Origin: Planctomycetota bacterium
Lineage (GTDB): Bacteria > Planctomycetota > PLA2 > JAEUHO01
DNA: 12,069 nt
Direction of reading: 5' to 3'
Assembly: GCA_026647295.1 (NCBI GenBank)
Contig: JAPKHB010000079.1
Location: forward strand, 1 to 12,069
The notes beneath the pieces were generated by a model, which saw only the letters and a program-made list of their open reading frames with translations, did no database searches and was not told the origin of the DNA. Shown here piece after piece: positions 1 to 6,115 of this stretch (within the stretch, counting starts at the first letter, position 1; each line of letters starts with the position of its first letter). Position numbers and translations under genes: made by a program.

Positions 1-186
1 CTCTTCGACGCGGGCTGGGTGCTGCGCTACCGCGGCGGCCTGGACGACGACCCCGCCGAGGCGCAGGAGCCGCAGGAGCGGACGAACTGGCTCACCGACG
101 CGGCGGCGGCCGTGAAGGCCGGCAAGGCGGTCCCGCTCGCGGAGACCGAGCCCGCGGGGTGAAACATCAAGCGCAAGCCCGCGTGA
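1..186 (+). CDS. Redoxin/thioredoxin-like protein, C-terminal fragment with in-frame TGA (candidate selenocysteine)
   Basis: The 5' part lies outside the window, and frame 1 is open from the first base. The visible residues (LFDAGWVLRYRGGLDDD, then a spacer, NWLTDAAAAVKAGKAVPLAETEPAG) match the end of AhpC/TSA-redoxin proteins: the final strand with an R-Y-x-G-x-x-D-D turn, then a helix ending A-G-K-x-V-P-x-x-E-T. Many relatives continue G-C-x-I-K-R/W after that. Here the Cys position is TGA (160-162), and the same frame continues N-I-K-R-K-P-A to a second TGA (184-186). Conventional calling would end the gene at 162. The preserved tail plus the hairpin at 176-192 suggests that TGA is read as selenocysteine. 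Alternatives are a Cys-to-stop mutation or a sequencing error (TGC to TGA is one base). The N-terminal active site cannot be seen. Family assignment is fairly firm; recoding is an inference. Confidence 0.7.
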
Positions 187-192
187 CGGGCT
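176..192 (+). promoter_or_regulatory. SECIS-like hairpin downstream of in-frame TGA
   Basis: AGCCCG (176-181) pairs perfectly with CGGGCT (187-192) around a five-base loop CGTGA (182-186). The stem has 6 bp, the second loop base is G and it is followed by U, and 20 nt separate the TGA (160-162) from that loop G. As I recall the bacterial SECIS rules (short upper stem, small apical loop with a G among its first two bases, roughly 16-37 nt from the UGA), this fits. The final stop codon lies inside the loop. No U-tract follows, so it is not a typical intrinsic terminator. In DNA this GC-rich a 6-bp stem can arise by chance, so the support comes mainly from its position. Confidence 0.45.
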
Positions 193-262
193 GATCGAAC
201 GACCAGGACCGGGACGCGCCGGGCGCCCCCGCCCGGACGGCGCACCCGCGGATCGGAGGTCC

Positions 263-973
263 GTGCCGGCACCGGTGCGCCACGCGACCGACCCCATGAC
301 CTCGAGCGAGGCCGGGGTGGACTTCGCGCTGGACCTCCTGTGCCACCACGCCCCGGCGCGCGGCGTGCTCGTCGACCTGCCGTGCGGGGTGGGGACCCTC
401 TCGGTCAGGGCCCAGGCCCGCGGCTGGAGCGTAAGGCCCTACGACCTCGAGCCCGAGGGCTGGCGCGCCACGCCCCGGCTCGCGGTCGGGCGGGCCGACC
501 TCAACGCCCCGCTCCCGCTCCCCGACGCCTCGGCGCAGGCGCTGGCGTGCCTGGAGGGGATCGAGCACGTGGAGAACCCGTGGCTCGTGCTGCGCGAGTT
601 CGCCCGCGTGCTCGTCCCCGGGGGCTGGCTGCTGCTCTCGCTGCCCAACACGATCGACCTCCGCCAGCGCTTCCGGATGCTGCGCCGGGGCTACTGGGGG
701 CACTACCCGCCCGAGGTGCCCTACCACATCAACGCCATGGGCCCCTTCCTGCTCTGCCACGCGCTGCTGCGGACGGGCTTTGCGGTGCGTGACATCCGCG
801 CGCGCAAGCGCTACGGCGGCCCCGTCGCCTGGGTGCTCGCCCGCCTGCTGGGCTACCGCCGGGCGTGCGGCCTGCCCGAGGCGGTGCGCGCGATGCTCTC
901 GCGCCAGGAGGTGCTGCGCGGCCGCACGGTGGTGCTCCTGGCGCAGCGCAGCGCCGAGGACGCCGCGGGGTAG
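263..973 (+). CDS. Class I SAM-dependent methyltransferase
   Basis: The 236-residue protein has a Rossmann-type methyltransferase core. Motif I is VDLPCGVGTLS (residues 37-47), the acidic position after strand 2 is around D61, and residues 98-129 (LEGIEHVENPWLVLREFARVLVPGGWLLLSLPN) match the motif IV to post-V region typical of Methyltransf_11-like enzymes. The substrate cannot be told from the sequence. The C-terminal part (residues 140-205) is basic and aromatic, as in enzymes acting on lipids or glycans, but this is weak evidence. The start is uncertain. GTG at 263 is only 2 nt after a good Shine-Dalgarno GGAGGT (255-260), which is unusually close; in-frame GTG at 275 and ATG at 296 are alternatives. 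The gene follows the redoxin gene in the same direction and converges on the DUF3299 operon. Fold confidence is high; function beyond methyl transfer is unknown. Confidence 0.85.
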   Translation: MPAPVRHATDPMTSSEAGVDFALDLLCHHAPARGVLVDLPCGVGTLSVRAQARGWSVRPYDLEPEGWRATPRLAVGRADLNAPLPLPDASAQALACLEGIEHVENPWLVLREFARVLVPGGWLLLSLPNTIDLRQRFRMLRRGYWGHYPPEVPYHINAMGPFLLCHALLRTGFAVRDIRARKRYGGPVAWVLARLLGYRRACGLPEAVRAMLSRQEVLRGRTVVLLAQRSAEDAAG

Positions 974-1032
974 GATCCGCGCGAGGACGACACGGGAAAG
1001 GGCCTCCTCTCGGGGCCTCGCCAACTCGGCCC

Positions 1033-1080
1033 CTCGCCGCCGGCGGCGAGCGTCGGCCATGGGCCCGCATCCGGCGGGCC
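1033..1080. terminator. Pair of GC-rich hairpins between convergent genes
   Basis: The 148-bp gap between the methyltransferase stop (973) and the end of the DUF3299 operon (1122) holds two inverted repeats. One is an 18-bp perfect palindrome at 1033-1050 (CTCGCCGCC/GGCGGCGAG). The other is a 7-bp stem, GGCCCGC (1062-1068) with GCGGGCC (1074-1080), and a five-base loop. Their place between converging transcription units suggests a bidirectional transcription stop. No T-run follows either one, so classical intrinsic termination is not shown. I saw no gene in this gap. Confidence 0.35.
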
Positions 1081-1121
1081 GCACTTCCGTACCTCCTACC
1101 CGTGCACGCTTGCGCCGCGGG

Positions 1122-1730
1122 TCAGTAGTCCAGCAGCACGACCTCGGCGTCGGGGATCGAGTAGATCGCGTAGACGATCCCCGACTCCTTCTGTTCGCCG
1201 ATGCGCAGCGTGCCGACCACCCGGATGGGCTTGAGGGTGCTGGGCAAGCCCTCCTGCTCGGGCGCCAGCCGCACGTGCACCGCGCTGTCCAGGCCCGGCG
1301 GCACGCCGTAGCAGCACGACCAGTGGTTGCCCACGAGGTGGAACTCGCGGATGTCGTCCCACTCGAAGACCGGCATCAGGAAGCCGATCATCACGACCCG
1401 CTGGCCGTCCAGCGCCCGCAGCGACTCGGGCAGCCCTTCGAGCCCCGGCTGGTAGGCGTACTCGCGCAGCCGCTCCCAGGTCAGCGGCGTGCACCCGGGC
1501 AGGTCGGGGGGCACCACGCCGATGAGGAGGCCCGTCGCGGGGTCCACGCTCGCGCCGGGGGGCAGGCGGGCGAGCGCGGCGCTCAAGGTCTCCTGGGCCG
1601 GGACGCTGCGGATCTCGGACCGGGGCTCGGGGCGCTCCCCCGGCGCGGCGCGCTCGCGCGCCTGCACCACGCCCTGGAGCCACAACCCCCCGGCCACGAG
1701 CGAGAGGACGAAGACGAGCAGGCGGTCCAT
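1122..1730 (-). CDS. DUF3299 family exported protein (operon copy 1)
   Basis: This 202-residue protein has a hydrophobic N-terminus (residues 4-22, LLVFVLSLVAGGLWLQGVV) that acts as a signal peptide or anchor, placing the rest in the periplasm. Residues 105-200 form the DUF3299 domain, with the hallmark strand VVMIGFLMPVFEWDD, then EFHLVGNHWSCCYGVPPG (residues 129-146) and a terminal barrel-like strand set. The adjacent Cys pair (C139, C140) next to H136 could bind metal, but the domain has no biochemical function that I can state. A region before it (LPPGASVDPATGLLIGV, 56-72) is shared with the neighbouring paralog. It is the last gene of the ABC operon, 36 nt after the preceding stop. No clear Shine-Dalgarno precedes ATG 1730, so reinitiation from upstream is possible. 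Confidence 0.85.
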   Translation of the reverse strand: MDRLLVFVLSLVAGGLWLQGVVQARERAAPGERPEPRSEIRSVPAQETLSAALARLPPGASVDPATGLLIGVVPPDLPGCTPLTWERLREYAYQPGLEGLPESLRALDGQRVVMIGFLMPVFEWDDIREFHLVGNHWSCCYGVPPGLDSAVHVRLAPEQEGLPSTLKPIRVVGTLRIGEQKESGIVYAIYSIPDAEVVLLDY

Positions 1731-1766
1731 GGGGGCATGATAGATGACGCGCGCGGGGGGCGGGGG

Positions 1767-2462
1767 TCAGCCCCCGCCCGCGGGCAGGGGCTCCCAGCGG
1801 GCCTCCTCCAGCGCGAAGAGCGAGAGCGGGGGGCCGCGGTCGCCTTCGAGGCGCCAGGGATCGAGGCGCAGGCGCCCGCGCACCAGGACCGGCGCCGGGC
1901 CGAGGTCGACCGGCGGGGCGTCCGCCGCCAGCGTGACGCGCACGATCCCGCCCGGACCCGGGGGGCGGCCAAAGCAACAGGCCAGGTGGCTCCCGATCAG
2001 CGCGAAGTGACGCCGGTCGGCGGCGTCCAGGAGCGGCGTGGCAAAGCCCGCCAGGAGGGCTCTCTCGCCGTCCAGGGCCGCGAGCGCCTCCGGCACGGCC
2101 CCCTCGCCCTCCCCGCCCGGCCGGTCGAGTTCGCTCCAGGCGAGGAGGCGCTCCCCGGCCTTCGGGCGCAGATCCAGGCCCACCAGGTAGCCGGTGTCGG
2201 GGTCGAGCCCGACGCCCGCGGGCAGGCCCGCGAGGCGTTGGGCCAGGAGCCGCTCGCGCAGCGCCGCGGCGCCCGGGTCGCCCAGGCCGTGGGGATCACC
2301 GGTCGGTCCCCAGCCCAGCCGGGCGTGCCACGGCACGGGCTCGGCCCGCGGAGGCAGGGCCCCCCGTCCCCGGGCGGCTCCTTCGAGGAGCACGAAGCCG
2401 AGCGCCACCCCGGCGAGGAGCGCAAGGCCCCAGGCCGCCGGGGCGCGGCCGCCCGGCCTCAC
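1767..2462 (-). CDS. DUF3299-like exported protein (operon copy 2)
   Basis: The GTG start at 2462 overlaps the permease stop (GTGA), which fixes the start and implies translational coupling; the product is 231 aa. A transmembrane or signal segment covers residues 9-28 (AAWGLALLAGVALGFVLLEG). The C-terminal half aligns with the next gene: LPAGVGLDPDTGYLVGL (80-96), ALDGERALLAGFATPLLDA (129-147), HFALIGSHLACCFGRPPGP (152-170). The Cys pair (C162, C163) and the preceding His (H159) are kept, while much of the rest has drifted, so this is a divergent tandem paralog. A Pro/Gly-rich linker (30-65) separates anchor and domain. Probable role: periplasmic partner of the ABC/FtsX exporter. The substrate is unknown. 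The same frame stays open upstream inside the permease gene, but that stretch is not part of this protein. Confidence 0.8.
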   Translation of the reverse strand: MRPGGRAPAAWGLALLAGVALGFVLLEGAARGRGALPPRAEPVPWHARLGWGPTGDPHGLGDPGAAALRERLLAQRLAGLPAGVGLDPDTGYLVGLDLRPKAGERLLAWSELDRPGGEGEGAVPEALAALDGERALLAGFATPLLDAADRRHFALIGSHLACCFGRPPGPGGIVRVTLAADAPPVDLGPAPVLVRGRLRLDPWRLEGDRGPPLSLFALEEARWEPLPAGGG

Positions 2463-3697
2463 GACCCGGCCTGCAGGAAGCGGGCGACGGGCACGCGCAG
2501 GGCCCGCGCCGCCGGAGGCCAGCCCACCAGCACGCCCGCGGCCGCCAGGATCCCCAGGATGCGCAGGTCGGCCAGGCCCGGCCCGACGGCGACCAGGGCG
2601 CCGAAGCGCTCCAGGATGGTGGGGGCGAGCAGCGCAAGGCCCAGGTGGCCGAGCAGGAGTCCGAGCACCCCGCCCAGCAGCACGAGCAGTTCCGCCTCGA
2701 GCAGCACGACGGCGAAGACCTGCCAGGGCCTTGCGCCCAGGCTGCGCAGGATCGCGATCTCGCGCCGGCGGGCCAGGATCGCCTGCGTCAGGCTGACCAC
2801 GATGCCCAGGCCCGCCACCACGAGCACGAGCCAGGCGATGCCCTCGAAGTAGCGGTCCACGTCGCCCACGATGTCGAGCAGGCGCCGGACCTGGTCCTGC
2901 GGCAGGACGCACTGCGCGGCCTTGCGCTCGCTGCGGTACTCGTCCAGGAAGCGCAGCGAGAGGATCCGCGCCTTGAGCCGGATGCCCACCGCCGAAAGGC
3001 CCAGCACCTCCTTGGCGTCGTGGCCTTCGCCCCCGCGCTGCGCGGCGCCGCGCTGGTGGCCGCCCACCTCGTAGAAGGTGTCGATGGGGATGTAGATCGC
3101 CCGGTCGGCCGGCGTCCCCGTGGGCCGCAGCACGCCGACGACGGTCCACTCCTCGGCGTGTTCCTCGAGCGCGGCCTCCGTGCCGTGCGCCACGCGGAAG
3201 CGCGCGCCGAGCCGCAGCGGCGTGTCGGCCAGGACGCGGCTTCCGATCACGGCCTCGAAGGGGCCGCCGTCCTCGAAGAGCGCACCCGTCAGGCGCTGCT
3301 CGAGCGGCGTCCCCGCCCGGTCGGTGAGCACGCGGAACAGGTCGCTGCTCGTGCCGACGACCGGGTGCCCGAAGAAGCTGTCGCCCACCGCGTAGGGCAC
3401 CGCCACGGCGACGCGGGGGTCGTTGCGGGCCTCCTCATAGAGCTCCCAGGGCACCGTCCCGCCGGCCTCGCCCAGGTGGAACATCGTGTTGAGCACGATC
3501 CCGAGCGGGGAGCCGTGGGTGGGCCCGAGGATCGCGTCGTAGCCGCGGGCGACGCCCGTGTAGGACTCGCGCACGCCCGCGCGCAGCGAGAGCACGGCGA
3601 GGGCGAGCGCCACCCCCAGGGCCACCGAGAGCATGGTGAGCCCGGACATGAGGCGGCGCCGGCCGATCCCGCGCCAGGCCAGGCCGAAGACGCCCAT
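2459..3697 (-). CDS. ABC transporter permease, FtsX/MacB-like
   Basis: This 412-residue inner-membrane protein has the FtsX-family topology: TM1 at about residues 17-38, a large periplasmic domain (about 40-285), then TM2 (286-308), TM3 (327-350) and TM4 (379-396). The cytoplasmic coupling region RRREIAILRSLGARPWQVF (310-328) is the classic FtsX signature. The early periplasmic stretch GPTHGSPLGIVLNTMFHL (58-75) resembles a G-x-K-G-S-P-L motif that I recall from permeases encoded beside DUF3299 genes, including Vibrio Zrg-type loci. Such permeases use ATP in the cytoplasm to move or extract substrates at the periplasmic face and are not classical importers. The ATG start overlaps the ATPase stop by one base (TGATG), and its stop overlaps the next start. 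The substrate is not established. Confidence 0.88.
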   Translation of the reverse strand: MGVFGLAWRGIGRRRLMSGLTMLSVALGVALALAVLSLRAGVRESYTGVARGYDAILGPTHGSPLGIVLNTMFHLGEAGGTVPWELYEEARNDPRVAVAVPYAVGDSFFGHPVVGTSSDLFRVLTDRAGTPLEQRLTGALFEDGGPFEAVIGSRVLADTPLRLGARFRVAHGTEAALEEHAEEWTVVGVLRPTGTPADRAIYIPIDTFYEVGGHQRGAAQRGGEGHDAKEVLGLSAVGIRLKARILSLRFLDEYRSERKAAQCVLPQDQVRRLLDIVGDVDRYFEGIAWLVLVVAGLGIVVSLTQAILARRREIAILRSLGARPWQVFAVVLLEAELLVLLGGVLGLLLGHLGLALLAPTILERFGALVAVGPGLADLRILGILAAAGVLVGWPPAARALRVPVARFLQAGS

Positions 3698-4401
3698 CAG
3701 CCGCGCCCCGGCGGGGCCGGCTCGGGCTCCGGCGCGCGCAGGACCAGGCGCCGGGCAAAGCGCGTGGCCACCGCGGGGTCGTGCGTCACGACCAGCAGCG
3801 CGCTGCGGGTCTCGGCGCAGAACTCCTCGAGCAGGTCCATGCACTGCGCGCCGCGCGCCGCGTCCAGGTTGCTGGTGGGCTCGTCGGCGAGCACGAGCAG
3901 CGGCTGCCCGGCCAGCGCGCGCGCGATGGCCACGCGCTGCTGCTGCCCGACGGAGAGTTGCTCCGGGCGGTGGTGGCGCCGGTCCCACAGGCCCACGCGC
4001 TCCAACGCGCGGCGGGCCGCCTCCCGGGGCGCCAGGCCCGCGCGGGGGCGGAAGGTCATGCCGAGCAGCACGTTCTCGTACGCCGTGAGGCCCGCCAGGA
4101 GGTTGAAGGTCTGGAAGAGGTAGCCCAGCGTGCGCGCGCGCAGCCGGTCGCGCGCGGCCTCGCCCAGGCCCGTCATCAGGTGGCCGCCGATCTCGATGCG
4201 CCCGGCGTCGGCGGGGAGGATGCCCGCGATCAGGTGGAGCAGGGTCGTCTTGCCGCTTCCGCTCTCGCCCTCGACGGCGAGCGCCGCCTCGCGTTCCAGC
4301 GTGAGCTCGGGCAGGTCCACCACGGGCACACGGCCGCCCTCGGGGCTCGCAAAGCCCTTCTGCAAACCCTCGATGCGGAGCGCAGGCGTCGCGGCGGCCA
4401 C
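3697..4401 (-). CDS. ABC transporter ATP-binding protein, LolD/MacB-like
   Basis: This is a complete 234-residue nucleotide-binding subunit. Walker A is GESGSGKTT (45-53), Q-loop Q97 lies in YLFQTFNLL, the signature is LSVGQQQ (149-155), Walker B is LLVLADEP (168-175) with catalytic E174, and the switch His is H207 in VVTHD. The order and the YLFQTFNLL wording place it in the LolD/FtsE/MacB family that powers FtsX-type permeases. The start is GTG at 4401, with a strong GGAGG (4406-4410) four bases upstream, which supports it. It is the first gene of the operon ATPase, permease, DUF3299 copy 2, DUF3299 copy 1. A TATAAC hexamer (minus strand, 4419-4424) could be a -10 box but leaves a very short leader. 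The C-terminus ends in a Pro/Glu tail with no known role. Confidence 0.93.
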   Translation of the reverse strand: MAAATPALRIEGLQKGFASPEGGRVPVVDLPELTLEREAALAVEGESGSGKTTLLHLIAGILPADAGRIEIGGHLMTGLGEAARDRLRARTLGYLFQTFNLLAGLTAYENVLLGMTFRPRAGLAPREAARRALERVGLWDRRHHRPEQLSVGQQQRVAIARALAGQPLLVLADEPTSNLDAARGAQCMDLLEEFCAETRSALLVVTHDPAVATRFARRLVLRAPEPEPAPPGRG

Positions 4402-4667
4402 GGAACCTCCGGGCGGGGGTTATACCCGAAGGGGATGCGTTCCTCGATTGACCGTACCGAGCCAGGCTCCGGTGCATCATTCGAGCGCGTTCGCCGGACC
4501 GGACGCCCGTCCCGGTGCGCGCCGCGCTTCCACGCCAACTCCACAAGGTCGGGGCGCTTGCGCGCGCCGACGCCTGGCAGGGGGGGGGCTGCGCGCGGGC
4601 GGCGGGAGGTCCCCGGCGCAAGGGACGCGGAATCCCCCTCGTCCAGCGCCACTCCTCGCGCGGAAGC
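4402..4667. other. Intergenic region upstream of the ABC operon
   Basis: This 266-bp stretch separates the PadR/HAAS operon from the ABC operon. It holds the Shine-Dalgarno GGAGG (minus, 4406-4410), a small inverted repeat GGGT-TAT-ACCC (4417-4427) containing a -10-like TATAAC on the minus strand, the imperfect palindromic repeat at 4444-4484, and a run of nine G (4580-4588). No convincing -35 box lies at the right distance. Frames crossing it are open on the minus strand but read as low-complexity Arg/Pro/Gly sequence, so I see no gene here. Confidence 0.5.
4444..4484 (-). repeat. Imperfect palindromic intergenic repeat, copy A
   Basis: A 41-bp dyad is centred exactly on base 4464. The outer arms are TCGATTGA (4444-4451) and TCATTCGA (4477-4484), pairing at 7 of 8 positions. 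The inner arms are GAGCC (4459-4463) and GGCTC (4465-4469) around a single A. A near-identical arrangement occurs at 9584-9624 with a constant offset of 5140 and no gaps. Both copies sit a short distance upstream of a leftward gene (here 43 bp before the ATPase GTG) in the same orientation. It could be an operator, an RNA hairpin in the leader, or a dispersed REP-like element. Confidence 0.55.
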
Positions 4668-5633
4668 CTAGGCGTGGAGGAGCCGCAGCGCGCGCGCGCT
4701 GCGGCGCACGCCGCGGCCCACGAGGTACAGCGCGGCCGCCAGGCACACGAAGAGCAGGACGCGGTCCAGGAGTTGGCCCAGCGTCGCCTCGGCCTGGCCG
4801 CCCAGGCTCCCCTTGGGCAGGCTGACCAGCGGAGGCGAGAGGGCCAACGCGACCAGGAGGCCGGCGCCGAGCAGGGACACCAGCGCGTCGAGGACCTCGC
4901 CGGCGAGCGCGCGCGCCCCGAGGAGCACGAGCCCGGCCCGCACCGCGAGCAGGCCCAGCAGCAGGTTGCCCCAGGGCAGGACCTCCCGCACCCCCTCGGA
5001 GAGGAAGCAGACGCGGGCGTCGCGCCAGCGGATCGAGAAGATGGTCTCGACGAAGAAGTTGAGGATCACGGCGAGCAGCGCCACCAGCAGCAGGCCCTGG
5101 GCGGCCTGGCGGCGCTCCGGCGGTCCCGCCGGGCCGGGCGCGGGGGTCGCGGACGCCTGCGCCGGCGCGCCCCGCCGCGTGAGCCAAAGGAAGGTGAGCA
5201 CCGCGCCGGCGTCCAGGAAGAAGAGGGCGATGACGGCGAGCAGCGTGGCCAGGGGCGACTCGGTGGGCAGCGGGCCGAGCAGGGCGGGCAGCGCGCTCTC
5301 GCGCGCCCCCGCCGCGGTGAGCACGACGGCGAGCAGGAGGTGGCAGGAGTACAGGACGGCCAGGCTGCGGCGAAAGCGCCGGCGCGTGGCGAGCGGGACG
5401 TGCAGCGGGCGATCGACGAGCCGCTCGGCCAGGCCTTCGGGGTCGCCCAGCGCAGCGAGCGCGCGGGCGACGGCCTGCGCCTCGCCGAGGCCGGGCTCCT
5501 CGGCGAGCGTGGCCTCGACGCGGTCGGCGATGAGCGCCTCCACCTCCGCACGCACGCGCCGGGTCTCGCGCAGCGGCAGGAGGTCCAGCAGGCGCGCAAG
5601 CCAGGCCTCGCGCAGGTCCTCGGGGCGGTTCAT
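4668..5633 (-). CDS. HAAS/DUF1700-like multi-pass membrane protein
   Basis: The ATG at 5633 overlaps the PadR stop (ATGA), which fixes the start; the product is 321 aa. Residues 1-80 form a helical, charged N-terminal domain (MNRPEDLREAWLARLLDLLPLRETRRVRAEVEALIADRVE, then ALAALGDPEGLAERLV) typical of the HAAS/permease-prefix domains encoded next to PadR regulators. The rest has about six membrane segments (roughly 90-108, 126-150, 178-198, 218-240, 245-268, 286-306). A Pro/Ala/Gly-rich cytoplasmic or external loop (155-175) lies between TM2 and TM3. I recognise no catalytic motif. Families of this type are thought to sense or signal at the membrane, and the target is unknown. It ends 267 bp before the ABC operon start, so co-transcription with that operon is possible but not shown. 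Confidence 0.75.
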   Translation of the reverse strand: MNRPEDLREAWLARLLDLLPLRETRRVRAEVEALIADRVEATLAEEPGLGEAQAVARALAALGDPEGLAERLVDRPLHVPLATRRRFRRSLAVLYSCHLLLAVVLTAAGARESALPALLGPLPTESPLATLLAVIALFFLDAGAVLTFLWLTRRGAPAQASATPAPGPAGPPERRQAAQGLLLVALLAVILNFFVETIFSIRWRDARVCFLSEGVREVLPWGNLLLGLLAVRAGLVLLGARALAGEVLDALVSLLGAGLLVALALSPPLVSLPKGSLGGQAEATLGQLLDRVLLFVCLAAALYLVGRGVRRSARALRLLHA

Positions 5634-5989
5634 GGGCTCTCCTCGTCCGGGGCGGGCGGCGCCGCGGCGGCGATCGCCGCCTCGGTGGCCCGGCGCGTGC
5701 GGTCCCAGGCCTCGCGCATGGCGTCGCGGGCCGCGCGCCCCCGCGCGCTCAACTCGTAGTACTTGCGCGGGCGGCTGCCCGCGGTGTCCCAACGGGCGCG
5801 CAGGAGGCCCTGCTCCTCGAAGCGGCGCAGGATGGGGTAGAGCGTCCCCTCCTCGACCGAGAGACCGGCCTGGGCGAGCAGCCGCACCAGGTCGTAGCCG
5901 TAGCGGGGCGTGGCCAGGAGGCACAGCGCGACCATCTGGACCACCCCGCGCTTGAGCTCCGCCTCGAACCGGGGATCGATGTCGGCCAT
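5630..5989 (-). CDS. PadR-family transcriptional regulator
   Basis: This 119-residue DNA-binding protein has the full PadR winged-helix core: a first helix FEAELKRGVVQMVALCLLA (8-26), YGYDLVRLLAQAGLSVEEGTLYPILRRFEEQGLLRARW (30-67) with the hallmark G-T-L-Y-P-I/L-L-R-R-x-E-x-x-G, and a wing RPRKYYELSARGRAAR (74-89). A short C-terminal helix (about 90-110) would dimerise. The start is ATG 5989, after a short divergent intergenic region. PadR proteins usually repress their own operon and relieve repression on binding a ligand, so the coupled HAAS protein is the likely target. The start-to-start gap with the rightward TPR gene (5990-6115) may contain its operator, so it may also control that gene. 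Confidence 0.93.
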   Translation of the reverse strand: MADIDPRFEAELKRGVVQMVALCLLATPRYGYDLVRLLAQAGLSVEEGTLYPILRRFEEQGLLRARWDTAGSRPRKYYELSARGRAARDAMREAWDRTRRATEAAIAAAAPPAPDEESP

Positions 5990-6115
5990 GCCGCCCGTCC
6001 TGCGCCGTGGGACCCTCGCGCCGGGGTGCGGACCGACCGGCCCGCCTCGAAGTCTATCGGCGCCCCGGACCCCGTGCGAAGATGCCGTTCGTCGCCCGGG
6101 GAGCCGGGACCGCGA
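5990..6115. promoter_or_regulatory. Divergent intergenic region between padR-like and TPR genes
   Basis: This 126-bp gap separates two outward-facing starts and should hold both promoters. On the minus strand TTCGCA (6075-6080) and TAGACT (6051-6056), 18 bp apart, are a weak -35/-10 pair for the PadR gene, each matching four of six consensus bases. Nothing comparable was found on the plus strand. If the earlier in-frame start of the rightward gene (6026) were used, part of this region would be coding. The promoter call is tentative. Confidence 0.25.

Noticed and set aside
167..1084. 305-codon minus-strand frame opposite the first methyltransferase
   Set aside because: It is a compositional shadow (His/Gln/Arg-rich) of a gene with clear methyltransferase motifs.
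780..2852. Very long plus-strand open frame (690 codons) opposite the DUF3299 and permease genes
   Set aside because: It is an antisense shadow. Its translation is low-complexity Arg/Ala/Pro/Gln with no domain, and the opposite strand carries proteins with clear family motifs. Stop-free antisense frames are expected at this GC.
1767..3149. Upstream extension of DUF3299 copy 2 into the permease gene
   Set aside because: The first 229 codons are out of frame with, and overlap, the well-supported FtsX-like permease. GTG at 2462 overlapping its stop is the natural start.
2645..4123. Long plus-strand open frame opposite the permease and ATPase
   Set aside because: It has the same cause: it is rich in Gln/His/Arg, lacks motifs, and is covered by the ABC genes on the minus strand.
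6026..6115. Earlier in-frame start for the TPR protein
   Set aside because: It adds 30 residues of low-complexity sequence before the signal peptide and uses most of the divergent promoter region. ATG 6116 places the signal peptide near the start.
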